A stretch of DNA of 64,000 bases from positions 2,542,001 through 2,606,000 of the forward strand of contig CBDBKU010000003.1 of assembly GCA_965206775.1 (NCBI GenBank), read 5' to 3'. Source of the stretch: VXMF01 sp965206775. Its GTDB lineage: Bacteria; Acidobacteriota; Terriglobia; Bryobacterales; UBA6623. The notes below the pieces were generated by a model, which was not told where the DNA came from, did no database searches, and saw only the letters and a program-made list of their open reading frames with translations. Positions 44,924 through 55,500 of this stretch are shown one piece after another; position 1 is the first letter of the stretch; every line of letters starts with the position of its first letter. The position numbers and the translations under genes are program-made.

Positions 44924-46504
44924 ATGCGGAAACAGCCAAACGATCAACCGAGCGGGCTCCCTCGTCGCGACGTCATCAAAGGCGTTGCAGCGGCGGGATT
45001 GGGATTGTCTGCACTCGGGCGCGGCCCGAACGCCGCCCGAGCCGCATCGGATCTCATTCGCCAGGAGAACGCCAAGCCCGGTACGCGGGACTGGATGCTC
45101 ACCAAAACAAACATCACCTACGTCGAGCCGGACTCTTTGTGGCGTTCTCCCGCGATCGAGGGCTACTGCTCCGAGACGAGCGTTCGCGCCGGCGACACAT
45201 TGAAAGTGATGGTGAGCACGAACCCCGTGTCGGAATTCGATTTGGAAATTTTCCGGACCGGTTACTACGGGGGAGACGGCGGGCGGACCATAAAGCGGTT
45301 CCGTTCATTGCAAGGCAAGACTCAACGCGATCCGTCGATCGGCGCCGACCGCCTGCGCGAATGCAAGTGGGAGCCGTCAGTGGAATTTGAGATTCCAGAC
45401 GACTGGTTGAGCGGCGTCTACCTCGGCAAGCTCACTGCCAAGAAAGAGGGCCTACAGAGCTACGTCATCTTCATCGTGCGAGACGACCGTGCCTGCGACC
45501 TGCTCTTCCAATGCAGCGACATGACTTGGGCCGCCTACAACAGCTGGCCGAATAACGAGTTCTCTCTCTATCACAACGACAAGAATGGCTACACCGGATA
45601 CAAGAAAAGGGGAAAGTGGAGTACCGATCCCAGCGACACCGGGTGGGTGAGCTTTGACCGTCCCTACGCGCAGTACTGCCAGGATCACCTGATCGACAGA
45701 CCCTCTTCGGTGGGTTCGAGCGAATTTCTTCTTTGGGAATTCCCTCTTTCCTATTGGATCGAGCAGCATGGCTACGACGTGTCGTACATATCAAACGTCG
45801 ACACGCATACGGATGGGCCGGGACTACAGCGCGCAAAGGGCTTCATCTCAGTGGGGCATGACGAGTATTGGACGCGCGAGATGTACGACAACGTCAGCGC
45901 GGCCCGCGACGCCGGGGTCAATCTCGCGTTCCTAAGCGGCAATTCGGTGTGGGGCGTTGTGCCCTTACTGCCCTCCGCGGAGGGCCAGTCCTGTCGGGTG
46001 ATTCGACGGGAAAGCCATTTTCTTGGCGAGAAACTCGCCCAGATGTTCTACAAGCGACGAGGCTTTGAGTTCAACAACCAACCGGGACCGGACGGGGCGC
46101 TGCTCATGGGTGGACGGACCGGCGGCGTCGGCGGCGGCGACTGGGATTGCACCAAGCCCGATCACTGGCTGTGTGAAGGCACGGGCATGAAGGAAGGCGA
46201 CGCAATCAAAGGCCTCGTGGGCTGGGAGTGGCACGGCTATCCTCTCCTCGACCTGCCCGGCATGGAAGTCCTGACTCATGGTGAGACGAAAGTCGGCAGA
46301 GCGCCCGGAACGCCTTATGAAGCAACGATCTACGACGGCCCCAAAGGCAACGTCGTCTTCAACGCCGGGACCATCTGGTGGGCGCAAGGTTTGTCATCGC
46401 CCCCAGGCCACGTGCTTCCCGCCCACAAGGCCGCTCAGCCGCAAGGTGTGGATTCGCGCGTGCAGCGCATGACGGAAAACTTGTTCAAGCGATTCACAGC
46501 ATAG
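44924..46504 (+). CDS. Tat-exported N,N-dimethylformamidase-like protein, copy 2
   Basis: 526 residues from ATG 44924, which carries AAGG directly upstream; the first copy ends 40 bases before. Tat signal LPRRDVIKGVAAAGLGLSAL. Motifs match the other copies: EIFRTGYYGGDGGRTIKRF, LLFQCSDMTWAAYNSWP, HGYDVSYISNVDTHTDGPGL and FISVGHDEYWTREMYDNVSA, then GWEWHGYPLLDLPGME and a C-terminal IYDGPKGNVVFNAGTIWWAQ. It is closer to copy 3 than to copy 1 by motif wording. Likely a periplasmic metal amidohydrolase. Confidence 0.82.
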   Translation: MRKQPNDQPSGLPRRDVIKGVAAAGLGLSALGRGPNAARAASDLIRQENAKPGTRDWMLTKTNITYVEPDSLWRSPAIEGYCSETSVRAGDTLKVMVSTNPVSEFDLEIFRTGYYGGDGGRTIKRFRSLQGKTQRDPSIGADRLRECKWEPSVEFEIPDDWLSGVYLGKLTAKKEGLQSYVIFIVRDDRACDLLFQCSDMTWAAYNSWPNNEFSLYHNDKNGYTGYKKRGKWSTDPSDTGWVSFDRPYAQYCQDHLIDRPSSVGSSEFLLWEFPLSYWIEQHGYDVSYISNVDTHTDGPGLQRAKGFISVGHDEYWTREMYDNVSAARDAGVNLAFLSGNSVWGVVPLLPSAEGQSCRVIRRESHFLGEKLAQMFYKRRGFEFNNQPGPDGALLMGGRTGGVGGGDWDCTKPDHWLCEGTGMKEGDAIKGLVGWEWHGYPLLDLPGMEVLTHGETKVGRAPGTPYEATIYDGPKGNVVFNAGTIWWAQGLSSPPGHVLPAHKAAQPQGVDSRVQRMTENLFKRFTA

Positions 46505-46556
46505 GGAAGGAAACGATCGTGGGGAAACTTGCAGTGAAGTTTCACAGGGGGCCGCG

Positions 46557-47975
46557 ATGGTCGCCTTAGCCGCGCTGGTCCTCGCTCTGCTCTCGTTTCC
46601 CGATGCGGTTCAGGGACAGACCGACCGACCCAATGTCCTCTTCATCGCGATCGATGATTTGAATGACTGGACGGGCGCCCTTGAGGGCAACCCTCAGGCC
46701 CGGACGCCGCACATGGACAAACTGGCTTCCAAGGGCATGGTGTTCACCAATGCGCACTGCGCGGCTCCAGCTTGCGGTCCTTCAAGGTCTGCCCTTATGA
46801 CTGGGATGCGCCCTTCGACGTCGGGTAATTACGTGAATCAAAATTCGTTCGCAAAAAACCCCATCCTGAATCGCTCGGTGCTCTTGACTGAGTTGTTGCA
46901 ACAGAATGGCTACTATGCAGCCGGCTCCGGCAAGTTGTTTCACGGCGCTCATTTTAAGAATGAAGTTCAGGGTCGGGGCTTTGATGACTATTACCCGAGT
47001 AAGACGCAGGACCTATTCCCGTTTATAGACAGATTCGCATCTCCGAGACCTCTCAATGGGATGACGAAGGGAGTCGCAAGATACGCCGACTGGGGCCCCT
47101 ATGCTCCCGATGTCACCCTGGAGGATATCAACGATGGGAAAACTGCGAAATGGGCGGCAGAGACACTGCTGGGAGGTGAGCTGAAAGAACCTTTTTTTGT
47201 AGGCGCCGGCATCTTCCAACCACATCTGCCCAACTACGCACTTCAGGAATATTTCGATCGATTCCCTCTGGATGAGATAGAGATCCCGGAAGGCTACCTG
47301 GAAGATGACTTGGAAGATGTGCCTGCAGCGAGTTCAAAGCAGCGGCATATTGCGTGGGCCAAGGCGATCAGGGCTGCGGGTCAGTGGAAGCACGCCATTC
47401 AGGCTTACCTGGCGTCCAGTGCCATGACCGATGAGCTGATTGGTCAGATGGTCGGGGCGCTCGAGAAGTCACAGTACGCCGACAATACGATTATTGTGTT
47501 GTGGAGCGACCATGGCTTTCAGCTGGGTGAAAAAGAACGTTGGGCAAAATACTCCCTCTGGGAAAGGGCCACGCGGGTCAACATGATATGGGTGGCGCCG
47601 GGCGTGACCACGCCTGGCTCGACCACGGCCAAGCCGGCGAACCTACTGGATATTTATCCGACCTTGGCCTCACTGACTGCAATCGATCCGCCTGAGGGAC
47701 AGCTGGAAGGGAACGACCTCTCTGTCTTGATGAAAGACCCTGACGCCGCCTGGGACAAAGTCTCTTTGACTACTTTTGGCTTCAAGAATTACGGCGTTCG
47801 CTCCGAACGGTATCGATATATCGTGTACGAGGATGGCTCGGAAGAACTGTACGACCACCAAGTCGACAAGTGGGAATGGCACAACCTCGCGAATGATCCT
47901 GAATACGCGGCTATCAAAACCAAGATGCGCAAAGCGATCCCCACGCATCATGAACCCATTGGCGCTATGCAATGA
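46557..47975 (+). CDS. Sulfatase of the iduronate-2-sulfatase type
   Basis: 472 residues from ATG 46557, five bases after AGGGGG, with a signal peptide (LVLALLSFPDAVQG). Metal site NVLFIAIDDLNDW. Formylglycine site APACGPSRSALMTGMRPSTS (Cys-x-Pro-x-Arg). Then SGKLFHGAHFKN, FFVGAGIFQPHLPN (choline/iduronate group), IIVLWSDHGFQLGEKERWAK (conserved DHG and the ...EKERWAKYSLWE stretch). It hydrolyses sulfate esters from sugars after Cys is oxidised by a formylglycine-generating enzyme, not seen here. It sits between DMFase-like copies 2 and 3. Confidence 0.9.
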   Translation: MVALAALVLALLSFPDAVQGQTDRPNVLFIAIDDLNDWTGALEGNPQARTPHMDKLASKGMVFTNAHCAAPACGPSRSALMTGMRPSTSGNYVNQNSFAKNPILNRSVLLTELLQQNGYYAAGSGKLFHGAHFKNEVQGRGFDDYYPSKTQDLFPFIDRFASPRPLNGMTKGVARYADWGPYAPDVTLEDINDGKTAKWAAETLLGGELKEPFFVGAGIFQPHLPNYALQEYFDRFPLDEIEIPEGYLEDDLEDVPAASSKQRHIAWAKAIRAAGQWKHAIQAYLASSAMTDELIGQMVGALEKSQYADNTIIVLWSDHGFQLGEKERWAKYSLWERATRVNMIWVAPGVTTPGSTTAKPANLLDIYPTLASLTAIDPPEGQLEGNDLSVLMKDPDAAWDKVSLTTFGFKNYGVRSERYRYIVYEDGSEELYDHQVDKWEWHNLANDPEYAAIKTKMRKAIPTHHEPIGAMQ

Positions 47976-48053
47976 GCCCAACTGACCATGATCCCGAGCG
48001 CCAGGGCCCAACAAGCTATCCAGCGCGCGATCCAACCGAAAAGAGCACACACC

Positions 48054-49631
48054 ATGAACAAAGCGGCCCATCAGCCTGACGAACTGCCTCGCCGCGATGT
48101 GCTCAAAGGCGTCGCAGCGACCGGCTTGGGCATGTCGGCTTTCGGGCCGGCGACGGGCGCTGCCCGAGCCGCATCGAATTTAATTCGCCGGGAGAACGCC
48201 AAGCCCGGCACGCGGGACTGGCTGCTCACCAATACCTACATCGACCCGGATACTTGGTGGCGTTCCCCGCGAATCGAAGGCTACTGCTCCGAGGCGAGCG
48301 TGCGCGCCGGCGACACGCTCAAGATCATGGTGAGCACGAATCCGGTTTCGGAGTTCAGCCTGGAAATCTTCCGTACCGGTTACTACGGCGGCGACGGTGG
48401 GCGGCTCATGAAGCGGTTTGATTCGCTGCAGGGCCAAGCCCAACCCGATCCGCCGATCGGCGAGAAGCGCCTACGGGAATGCAAGTGGGAACCGTCGGTC
48501 GAGTTTGAGATTCCCGACGACTGGTTGAGCGGCGTCTATCTAGGAAAGCTCACCACGAAGAAGGTGAGCGGAGCCTATCAAGGAAGACTCACGGCTAGGA
48601 AGGAGGGCCTGCAAAGCTACGTCATTCTTATCGTGCGTGACGACCGCCCATGCGACCTGCTTTTCCAGTGCAGCGACATGACCTGGCAGGCCTACAACAG
48701 TTGGCCCGATGACAGGTGGTCTCTCTACCACAACGACAAGGAGGTTTATAACCCCGCTGGTAGGAAAAAGTGGAGCACCGACCCGAACGACACCGGGTGG
48801 GTGAGTTTCGACCGCCCGTACGCCAATTTCTGCCAGGACCATCTTGTCGATCGGCCGTCTTCGGTGGGTTCGGGTGAGTTTCTCCTGTGGGAATATCCGC
48901 TGTCCTACTGGATGGAGAAGCAGGGCTATGAGGTGTCCTACATATCGAACGTGGATACGCACAGATACGGTCCACGACTACAACGCGCGAAAGGTTTCCT
49001 TTCCGTGGGCCATGACGAGTATTGGACGCGCGAGATGTACGACAACGCCATCGCGGCTCGCGACGCAGGCGTCCACCTTGCGTTCCTGAGCGGCAATGCG
49101 GTGTTCGGCGTGGCGCCCTTGCATTCTTCCGCCGAGGGTCAGCCCCACCGGATCATGCAACGCGAGAGCTTTTTCGTCGGCCAGCGGCCTGGGGTCACGT
49201 ATCCAATAGCGCCAGACGGGGCGCTGCTCATCGGCGGACGTCACCAAGGCCTCGGCGGAGGCGACTGGGTCTGCTCCAAGCCTGATCGCTGGCTGTACGA
49301 AGGGACCGCTATGAAAGAAGGCGACGCCGTCAAAGGTCTACTGGGCTGGGAATGGCATGGCCATGCCGCTCGCGATTTGCCCGGTCATGAAATCCTGGCG
49401 ACGAGCAAGGCGGTCGACACGAGAAAGAGGTCCTATACGCCTCATGCCGCGACGATCTACGACGGGCCCAAGGACAACCTTGTCTTCAATGCCGGAACGA
49501 TCTGGTATGCGCAAGCTCTCTCATCGCCTCCCGGCCATGTTTTGCCAGCAAATCGGTTCGCCCGGCCGCAAGGCCCTGACTCGCGCGTGCAGCGCATGAC
49601 AGAAAACCTATTCAAGCGACTTACGGCATAG
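48054..49631 (+). CDS. Tat-exported N,N-dimethylformamidase-like protein, copy 3
   Basis: 525 residues from ATG 48054. Tat signal LPRRDVLKGVAATGLGMSAF. Motifs as in copy 2, including LLFQCSDMTWQAYNSWPDDR, GYEVSYISNVDTH and FLSVGHDEYWTREMYDNAIA. A 39-base duplication at about 48528-48605 repeats 13 codons: SGVYLGKLTTKK then SGAYQGRLTARK, just before the point where the other copies have a single unit. Two later substitutions (IWYAQ for IWWAQ; HAARDLPGHE) are unique. The frame is intact. Confidence 0.82.
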   Translation: MNKAAHQPDELPRRDVLKGVAATGLGMSAFGPATGAARAASNLIRRENAKPGTRDWLLTNTYIDPDTWWRSPRIEGYCSEASVRAGDTLKIMVSTNPVSEFSLEIFRTGYYGGDGGRLMKRFDSLQGQAQPDPPIGEKRLRECKWEPSVEFEIPDDWLSGVYLGKLTTKKVSGAYQGRLTARKEGLQSYVILIVRDDRPCDLLFQCSDMTWQAYNSWPDDRWSLYHNDKEVYNPAGRKKWSTDPNDTGWVSFDRPYANFCQDHLVDRPSSVGSGEFLLWEYPLSYWMEKQGYEVSYISNVDTHRYGPRLQRAKGFLSVGHDEYWTREMYDNAIAARDAGVHLAFLSGNAVFGVAPLHSSAEGQPHRIMQRESFFVGQRPGVTYPIAPDGALLIGGRHQGLGGGDWVCSKPDRWLYEGTAMKEGDAVKGLLGWEWHGHAARDLPGHEILATSKAVDTRKRSYTPHAATIYDGPKDNLVFNAGTIWYAQALSSPPGHVLPANRFARPQGPDSRVQRMTENLFKRLTA

Positions 49632-49774
49632 GGAACGTAACGATCATGGTGAGACTTGCAGTACGTTCAGCCGCGATCTTCGCGGCGTTGACGCTGGTGG
49701 AGGGCGCCATGCAAAAAAGACATCTAAGCGCCTCTGCAACCGTCCCAGCCCGATTCCGCTCAACATTCGAGCGC

Positions 49775-51204
49775 ATGTTCTTGGGGATCACAGCCTGCCT
49801 CCTAGCGCTCGCCTCGTACTCGGGAACCCTGCCCGCGCAGTCGCCGCCGAACGTCCTGTTCATCACGGCCGACGACCTCGGGCTTCAACTCGGCTGTTAC
49901 GGCGACACCGTCATCGAAACACCCCAGCTCGACGCCTTCGCCGCCAGCGGAGTCCAGTTCGATGTGGCCTACGTAGCGCAAGCCTCCTGCAGCCCGTCAC
50001 GCAGCGCCATGTTCACCGGACTCTACGTCCACTCCACCGGCCAGTACGGACTCACCAACGGCACCCCTTCGCCCTGCACCCCCATCTCGAGGACGCCACC
50101 ATCCCCAACATCCTCAAGCGCGCCGGCTAGCGAACTGGAATTATCGGCAAACTCCACGTCGCCCCCGGCACTTCGTTCCAGTTCGACTACCGACAAACGA
50201 GCTACGTCGATGCCCGACAGGTGAAGCTTGTCGCCGAGCGCGCCTCCGAGTTCATTACCCAGTCGGGCGACCAACCCTTCTTCCTGATGGTGAACTACAC
50301 CGACCCGCACGCCTACCGTGGGCGCGACCCCCAAACCAACCAGTTCGGCGACTGGGCCTTTCTTGACCGCGTCGATGGCATCCCCGAAACCCTTGTCGAG
50401 CCGAGCGAAGAAAGCGTCCTGCCGTTTCAACAGATCGACTCGCCCGAGCAGCGCGAACGCGTCGCCGGCTACTACAACGAGGTCAAGCGACTCGACATCG
50501 GCGTGGGCTTGCTGCTCGAAACGCTCGAGCGTCATGGGCGCGCCGACAACACCCTGGTCATCTTCATCGGCGACCACGGGCCCCCGTTCAACCGCGGTAA
50601 GACAACGACGTATGAAGGCGGCCTCCGAGTCCCCTTCCTCGTTCGCTGGCCGGGCGTCTCGAAACCGATGCGTAGTAGCGCGATGGTCTCGACCGTCGAT
50701 ATCCTGCCGACGATCCTCGACGCCACGGGTGCGACCTCCGGCGTCGAAACCCACGGTCGGTCCCTCCGCCCCGTGCTTGAAAGCGCCGATGCACAGTGGC
50801 GCGAGTTTCTCGTCGGCGAGTTCCACATGCATGGCCGGCCGTGGTTCCCGCGGCGAGCGATCCGCGACGCCCGCTACAAGCTGATCCACAACCTGCTCGC
50901 CGACACCGCTCGGCCCTTGAGCAGGATCGACGGCGACATCGGCTATTCCACCTCACGCGAAGACCGCTACACCGGAACTCCTGTCCGGACGGCCTTCGAC
51001 ACCTACGCCGAACCGACTGAGTGCGAGCTCTACGACCTGGCAAACGATCCCTGGGAATTCAACAACCTAGCCGGGAACTCCGACCACGCTGAAGCCGAGC
51101 AACGCCTCAGGGCGGCCCTCGAAGCCTGGCGTCAAGAAACCGACGACCCTACGCTAGTCCCTGCCTTTCACGACGAAATCAAACGGCAACTCGCCGCTGA
51201 CTAG
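49775..51204 (+). pseudogene. Sulfatase gene with a frameshift and an amber stop
   Basis: From ATG 49775 (signal FLGITACLLALASYSGTLPA) the frame reads NVLFITADDLGLQLGCYGDT and the formylglycine site QASCSPSRSAMFTGLYVHST. After GLTNGT (about 50060) the protein continues one frame over as FALHPHLEDATIPNILKRAG, then a TAG at about 50137 where relatives have Tyr, then RTGIIGKLHVAPGTSFQF and on to the 327-codon open frame ending at 51204 (VIFIGDHGPPFNRGKTTTYE, LRVPFLVRWPG, LYDLANDPWEFNNLAGNSD). Two separate defects make an error of sequencing less likely than for the 26-kb sulfatase. Otherwise it belongs to the heparan-type arylsulfatases. Confidence 0.85.
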
Positions 51205-51222
51205 CCGAAAGGATAAACAGAA

Positions 51223-52464
51223 ATGAATGTGACGACCACCGAAAAAGCCGCCCCCCTCATCCTGCTGCTGTTCCTGTTCTTTCTCGCGCTGCCGGCGGAG
51301 GCCAACGTAGAGGAGAAGAAGGCCACAGTACGCGCTGCCCACGAGGCCCTACCCGAAGGCTCGCGCGTTGACGACCTCGGCATCACCGGTCCGGTGCCCG
51401 TGGACCACCCGGGGCGCCGCTACCCGGCGACTCACGACTTCCCAACCGGGCCCGACATCGGCGAACGGTTGCCCGACTTCACTCTGCCGAACCACAACGG
51501 CGAGGCGGTCGACTACCATGCCGACCGAGGCGATTCGAAGTCGGTCGTCGTCTTTTTCCGATCGGCTGTGTGGTGACCGTACTGCCGCACGCAGCTAGTT
51601 GAGCTGCAACAAGCCCTCGACATTTTCACCGCCGAGAACATCAAGGTCTACGGCGTCAGCTACGACGCTCAGCAGCATCTCAAGCAATTCGCCGACAGGC
51701 ACGACATCGCCTTTGACCTTCTCTCCGACTACGACTCCGAAGTCATCAAGCGCTTCGGCATCCTCAACACCACCATCGATCCCGACAGTGACGTGATTCA
51801 CCGGGGCACGAATCGCGGCTTCTATGGACTGCCGTTCCCTGGTGTCTACGTCACTGACGCCGAGGGCCGGGTGACCGAGAAGTTCTTCCATCGAAACTTC
51901 GCCACGCGCACCTCCGCTGGCACCATTCGCAACTCGGCGATCGGCCGCATCCTTTCGAAGCACGAGACGCCGATGGCCGAGCTCAGCGACGAACACGTCA
52001 AGGTCTCGGCGTTCCTAGCCGACGAGGCGCTCAGGTTCGAGTCCGAGAGCACGGTCTACGTGCGCTTCGAAGTTGCAGACGGCTACCACATGTATGGCGC
52101 CCCACTGCCTGAAGGTTTCATCGCCTCGACGGCAACCGTGGCACAGACGAAGGGCGTGCGGATCGGCGAACCGAAGTATCCGCGGACGACGGCACGCGAG
52201 TTTCCCGCGCTCGGCGTCACGCTCAACGTCTACGAAGGCGTGACCGACGTCGCCATCCCGGTAATCCTAGGGTCGGAGATCCTCGACTGGTCCCTGCGAG
52301 ACAAGCCCACCGAGATCGAGCTACCCATCGAGGTTGTCTTCCAAGCCTGTAGCGAGAAGGTTTGCTTCCGACCGCAGCGCAAGCAGCTAGTGCTCAAGGC
52401 GCCGATCGGTTCGCATGTGATGCCGACCCGCAACCGTAGAGGCCGGAAAAAGCAGGCGCCTTAG
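51223..52464 (+). CDS. Candidate selenoprotein: exported redoxin with UGA at the active-site Cys, plus DsbD-like C-terminal domain
   Basis: Read through one in-frame TGA (51574-51576) the gene encodes 413 residues. Residues 1-27 are a signal peptide. Residues 78-250 are an AhpC/TSA-type redoxin (GERLPDFTLPNHNGEAVDY; VVVFFRSAVW then UGA then PYCRTQLVELQQ; IKVYGVSYDAQQHLKQFADR; FPGVYVTDAEGRVTEKFF). Relatives have W-C-P-Y-C here, so UGA (residue 118) replaces exactly the first Cys, leaving U-P-Y-C. Residues 270-400 resemble the DsbD N-terminal domain (VVFQACSEKVCFRPQRKQL). There is no other stop or frameshift, and a hairpin 20 bases after UGA fits a bacterial SECIS. If not Sec, it is a nonsense mutant ending at 51576. 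Likely function: periplasmic thiol/peroxide redox. Confidence 0.72.
51577..51607 (+). promoter_or_regulatory. Putative bacterial SECIS element
   Basis: Right after the UGA, 14 bases lead to a 6-bp stem GCAGCT (51591-51596) / AGCTGC (51602-51607) with loop AGTTG. The loop starts 20 bases after UGA and has G at its second position. This matches, as I recall it, the published bacterial rule of at least one G in the first two loop bases and a 16-37 base distance. SelB would bind it to deliver selenocysteyl-tRNA. Confidence 0.55.
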
Positions 52465-52548
52465 TTGATTCTGGGGAGATCGGAGCAAATGTTGAATTAT
52501 CCAAGTCACGACACGCCGAGCGTGCTCGATCGGCCGCACAATGCCTCG

Positions 52549-55500
52549 ATGCGGTACTTCTTGGCGGCCGTCGCGATCGCATGGTGCGCCTGCTCCGCGC
52601 CGGATCCGCCAGGGCTCGCACACCTCAGCGTCCCCGAGGGCTACGAGGTCGTCGTTGCAGCCGCGCCGCCGCTGGTGGAGCGGCCCATGATTGTCGACAT
52701 GGATGACGCGGGTCGGCTCTACGTAGCCGAGTCTTCGGGTTCCAACGCTCCTGTGGAGGAGCAGCTCGCCGAGAAGCCCCACAGCATTCTGCGGCTCGAG
52801 GATCGAGACGGGGACGGCGTTTACGATTCGCGGACGGTCTTCGCCGACAAGCTGATGCTTCCTGAGGGTGTGCTGTGGACCAAGGAAGCGGTCTATGTCA
52901 CCGCGCCGCCTGTGATCTGGAAGTTGGTGGACGCCGACGACGACGGCGTCGCCGAGCATCGCGAGGTTTGGTACGACGCCAAGACGCTGACCAACTGTGC
53001 GAACGATCTGCACGGTCCCTACGAGGGCCTGGACGGCTGGATCTACTGGACCAAGGGCTCCTTCGCCGAGCAGACGCACGAGATCACCGACGGCTCGACG
53101 CTGGTCACCAAAGCGGCGCACGTCTTCAGGCGGCGGCCCGAGGGCGGGCCGATCGAGGCAGTGCTGACCGGCGGAATGAACAACCCGGTGGAGGTCGCCT
53201 TTCTGCCGACGGGCGAGCGCATGTTGACGTCGACGTTCTTGCAGTTTCCGGAGTTGGGGCGCCGCGACGGCGTCATCCACGCGATCTATGGCGGCGTGTA
53301 TGGCAGGGTGCACCGCGCAGCCGAAGCCCATCCAATGACGGGCGGGTATCTCGATCCGATCTCGCACCTTGGGCCGGCGGCGCCGGTAGGGTTGGCTGCG
53401 ATCGAGTCCGAAGCGCTTGGGTTCGAGGGGACGAACCTGGTCTCGACGACGTTCAACACGCACAGGGTGCTGCGGCATCGGCTGTCGCCGAGCGGCGCGA
53501 CGTTCGAGAGCGAGGACTCGGACCTGCTGGTTTCCTCGGATGCGGACTTTCACCCGACGGACGTGATGGAGGACGCCGACGGGAGCCTCTTGGTAGTCGA
53601 TACCGGGGGCTGGTACAAGCTCTGCTGTCCGACGTCGCAACTCGCCAAGGCCGACGTTCCCGGAGCCATCTATCGGATACGCCGCAAGGGGATGACGGCG
53701 GATGAAGACCCCCGCGGGGTCAAGCTTGCTTGGGACGTTGCGGCCTCAGAGCTAGTCGACAGGCTAGACGACCCGCGGCCCTTCGTGCGCGACCGCGCCC
53801 TGCGGGAGCTCGGGGGAATGGGCGAGTCGGCTGTACCGGTGCTGGCGACTGTCGACGGTTCGGTCACGGCGAAGAGGAATGCGGTTTGGGCGCTCACGCA
53901 GATCGACGCGCCCGAAGCGCGCGCGGCGGTGCGCCAGGCGCTTGCCGACGAAGACGAGTCGGTGCGTCATGCAGCCGCGCATGGCGCATCGGCTTGGCGG
54001 GATGCGGAGGCGACGCCGGCGTTACTGGGTTTGCTGGAGCAGTCGAAGCCCCTAGCCCGCGTTGCGGCCGAGGCGCTGGGGAGGATCCACGAAAGCGAGG
54101 CGGTAGGCGAGTTGCTGGCGGCTGCGGCGGATGCCGAGGATCAGGTCCTTGCTCACTCGCTGACGTTCGCGCTGATCGAGATTGCTGATCCCGAAGCGAC
54201 CCGCACGGGACTGCGTTCGGCATCCGCGCGTACGCGACGGGCAGCGCTGCTGGCGCTCGATCAGATGCGGCCGAGTGCATTGGAACCGCGCACGGTCGTA
54301 CCGCTGCTCACGTCCAATGACGAGCTGCTGCGCGAGACGGCTTCTTGGATCGCGGGGCGACGACTGGAGTGGGGCGCGGAGCTGGCGAGGCCGTTTGAGG
54401 CGCGACTGCGGGCGGGCGAGGAAGCGGTTGAGGACCAACTTGTCCGATTTGCCGAGTCACCGGAAATCCGCTCCGTTGTGGCGCGCGCTGCCGAGTCGGG
54501 CTCCCCGGCTTCCCGGCGTATCGCGCTGAAAGTCATGTCCAGAGCGCTGCTCAAAGAGCGACCTAAGGAATGGGACAGTGCGCTGACTCGCATCCTGCGT
54601 GACGCGACCGGCGAGACCGCCGAGGCCGCCGTGCGGGCGGCCAATACGCTCAAGCGGCCGAGCGATCAGTTGCGCAGATCGCTGCTAGCTGTTTCCGAGA
54701 ACAAAGGCCTGGGGCCCCGCACGCGGGTCGAGGCGCTCGAAACCGCGCTGTCAGACGCGGAAGCTACGCCTTCGTCCGCCTTCGCGTTCTTGGTGGACAG
54801 CCTTGCCGCCGACCGGGACGCGGACACGCGCGCGGCCGCCGCTCGTGCGCTCGCTGGTGTTGCGCTCGACGACGCACAGCGTCTCGAGTTGGCCAGGGCG
54901 CTCAAGGAGACGGGACCGGCGGAGCTCCCGCGGGTTCTTGACGCGTTTGCTTCCGGAGGGAGCGCCGAGCTTGGAGAGGCTCTGCTCGCATCACTCGAGC
55001 AGAGCCGTGGGAGTCCGGGGTTGCAGCCCGGAAGCGTAGAATCGCTCTTTGCGGCGTTCCCGGAATCTCTGGCAGAGCGAGCAAAGGCCTTTGCCAATTC
55101 GCTGGACGCCGATCGGGCCGATCAAACCGAGCGGCTCGAGTCCCTGCTGGCGTCGCTTCCCGAGGGCGACGTGCGTCGCGGTCAGGCGGTGTTCAATGCT
55201 GAAAAGACAGCCTGCATCTCGTGCCATGCAATTGGCTTCCAGGGTGGCAAGGTCGGGCCTGGCTTGACCACGATCGGCCAGATTCGCGAGCGGCGCGACC
55301 TGCTCGAGGCGGTGCTCTATCCCAGCGCGTCGTTCGTCACCAGCTACGAACCGGTGATCGTCCAAACGCAATTCGACATCCACAGCGGCGTCACAGTGGA
55401 GGAGACCGAGGACTGGATCGTACTGGCGACGGGCGCCGAGGAACGCGAACGGATTGAGCGCTCGCAGATTGAAGAGGTGCGTCCCGGGAGAGTATCGGTA

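Noticed and set aside
41002..51204. Several in-frame TAG codons (two in hsdR, one in a sulfatase) as a sign of amber recoding
   Set aside because: TAG also ends intact genes in the same cluster (46504, 49631), and the affected genes carry truncations or frameshifts, so ordinary decay is simpler.
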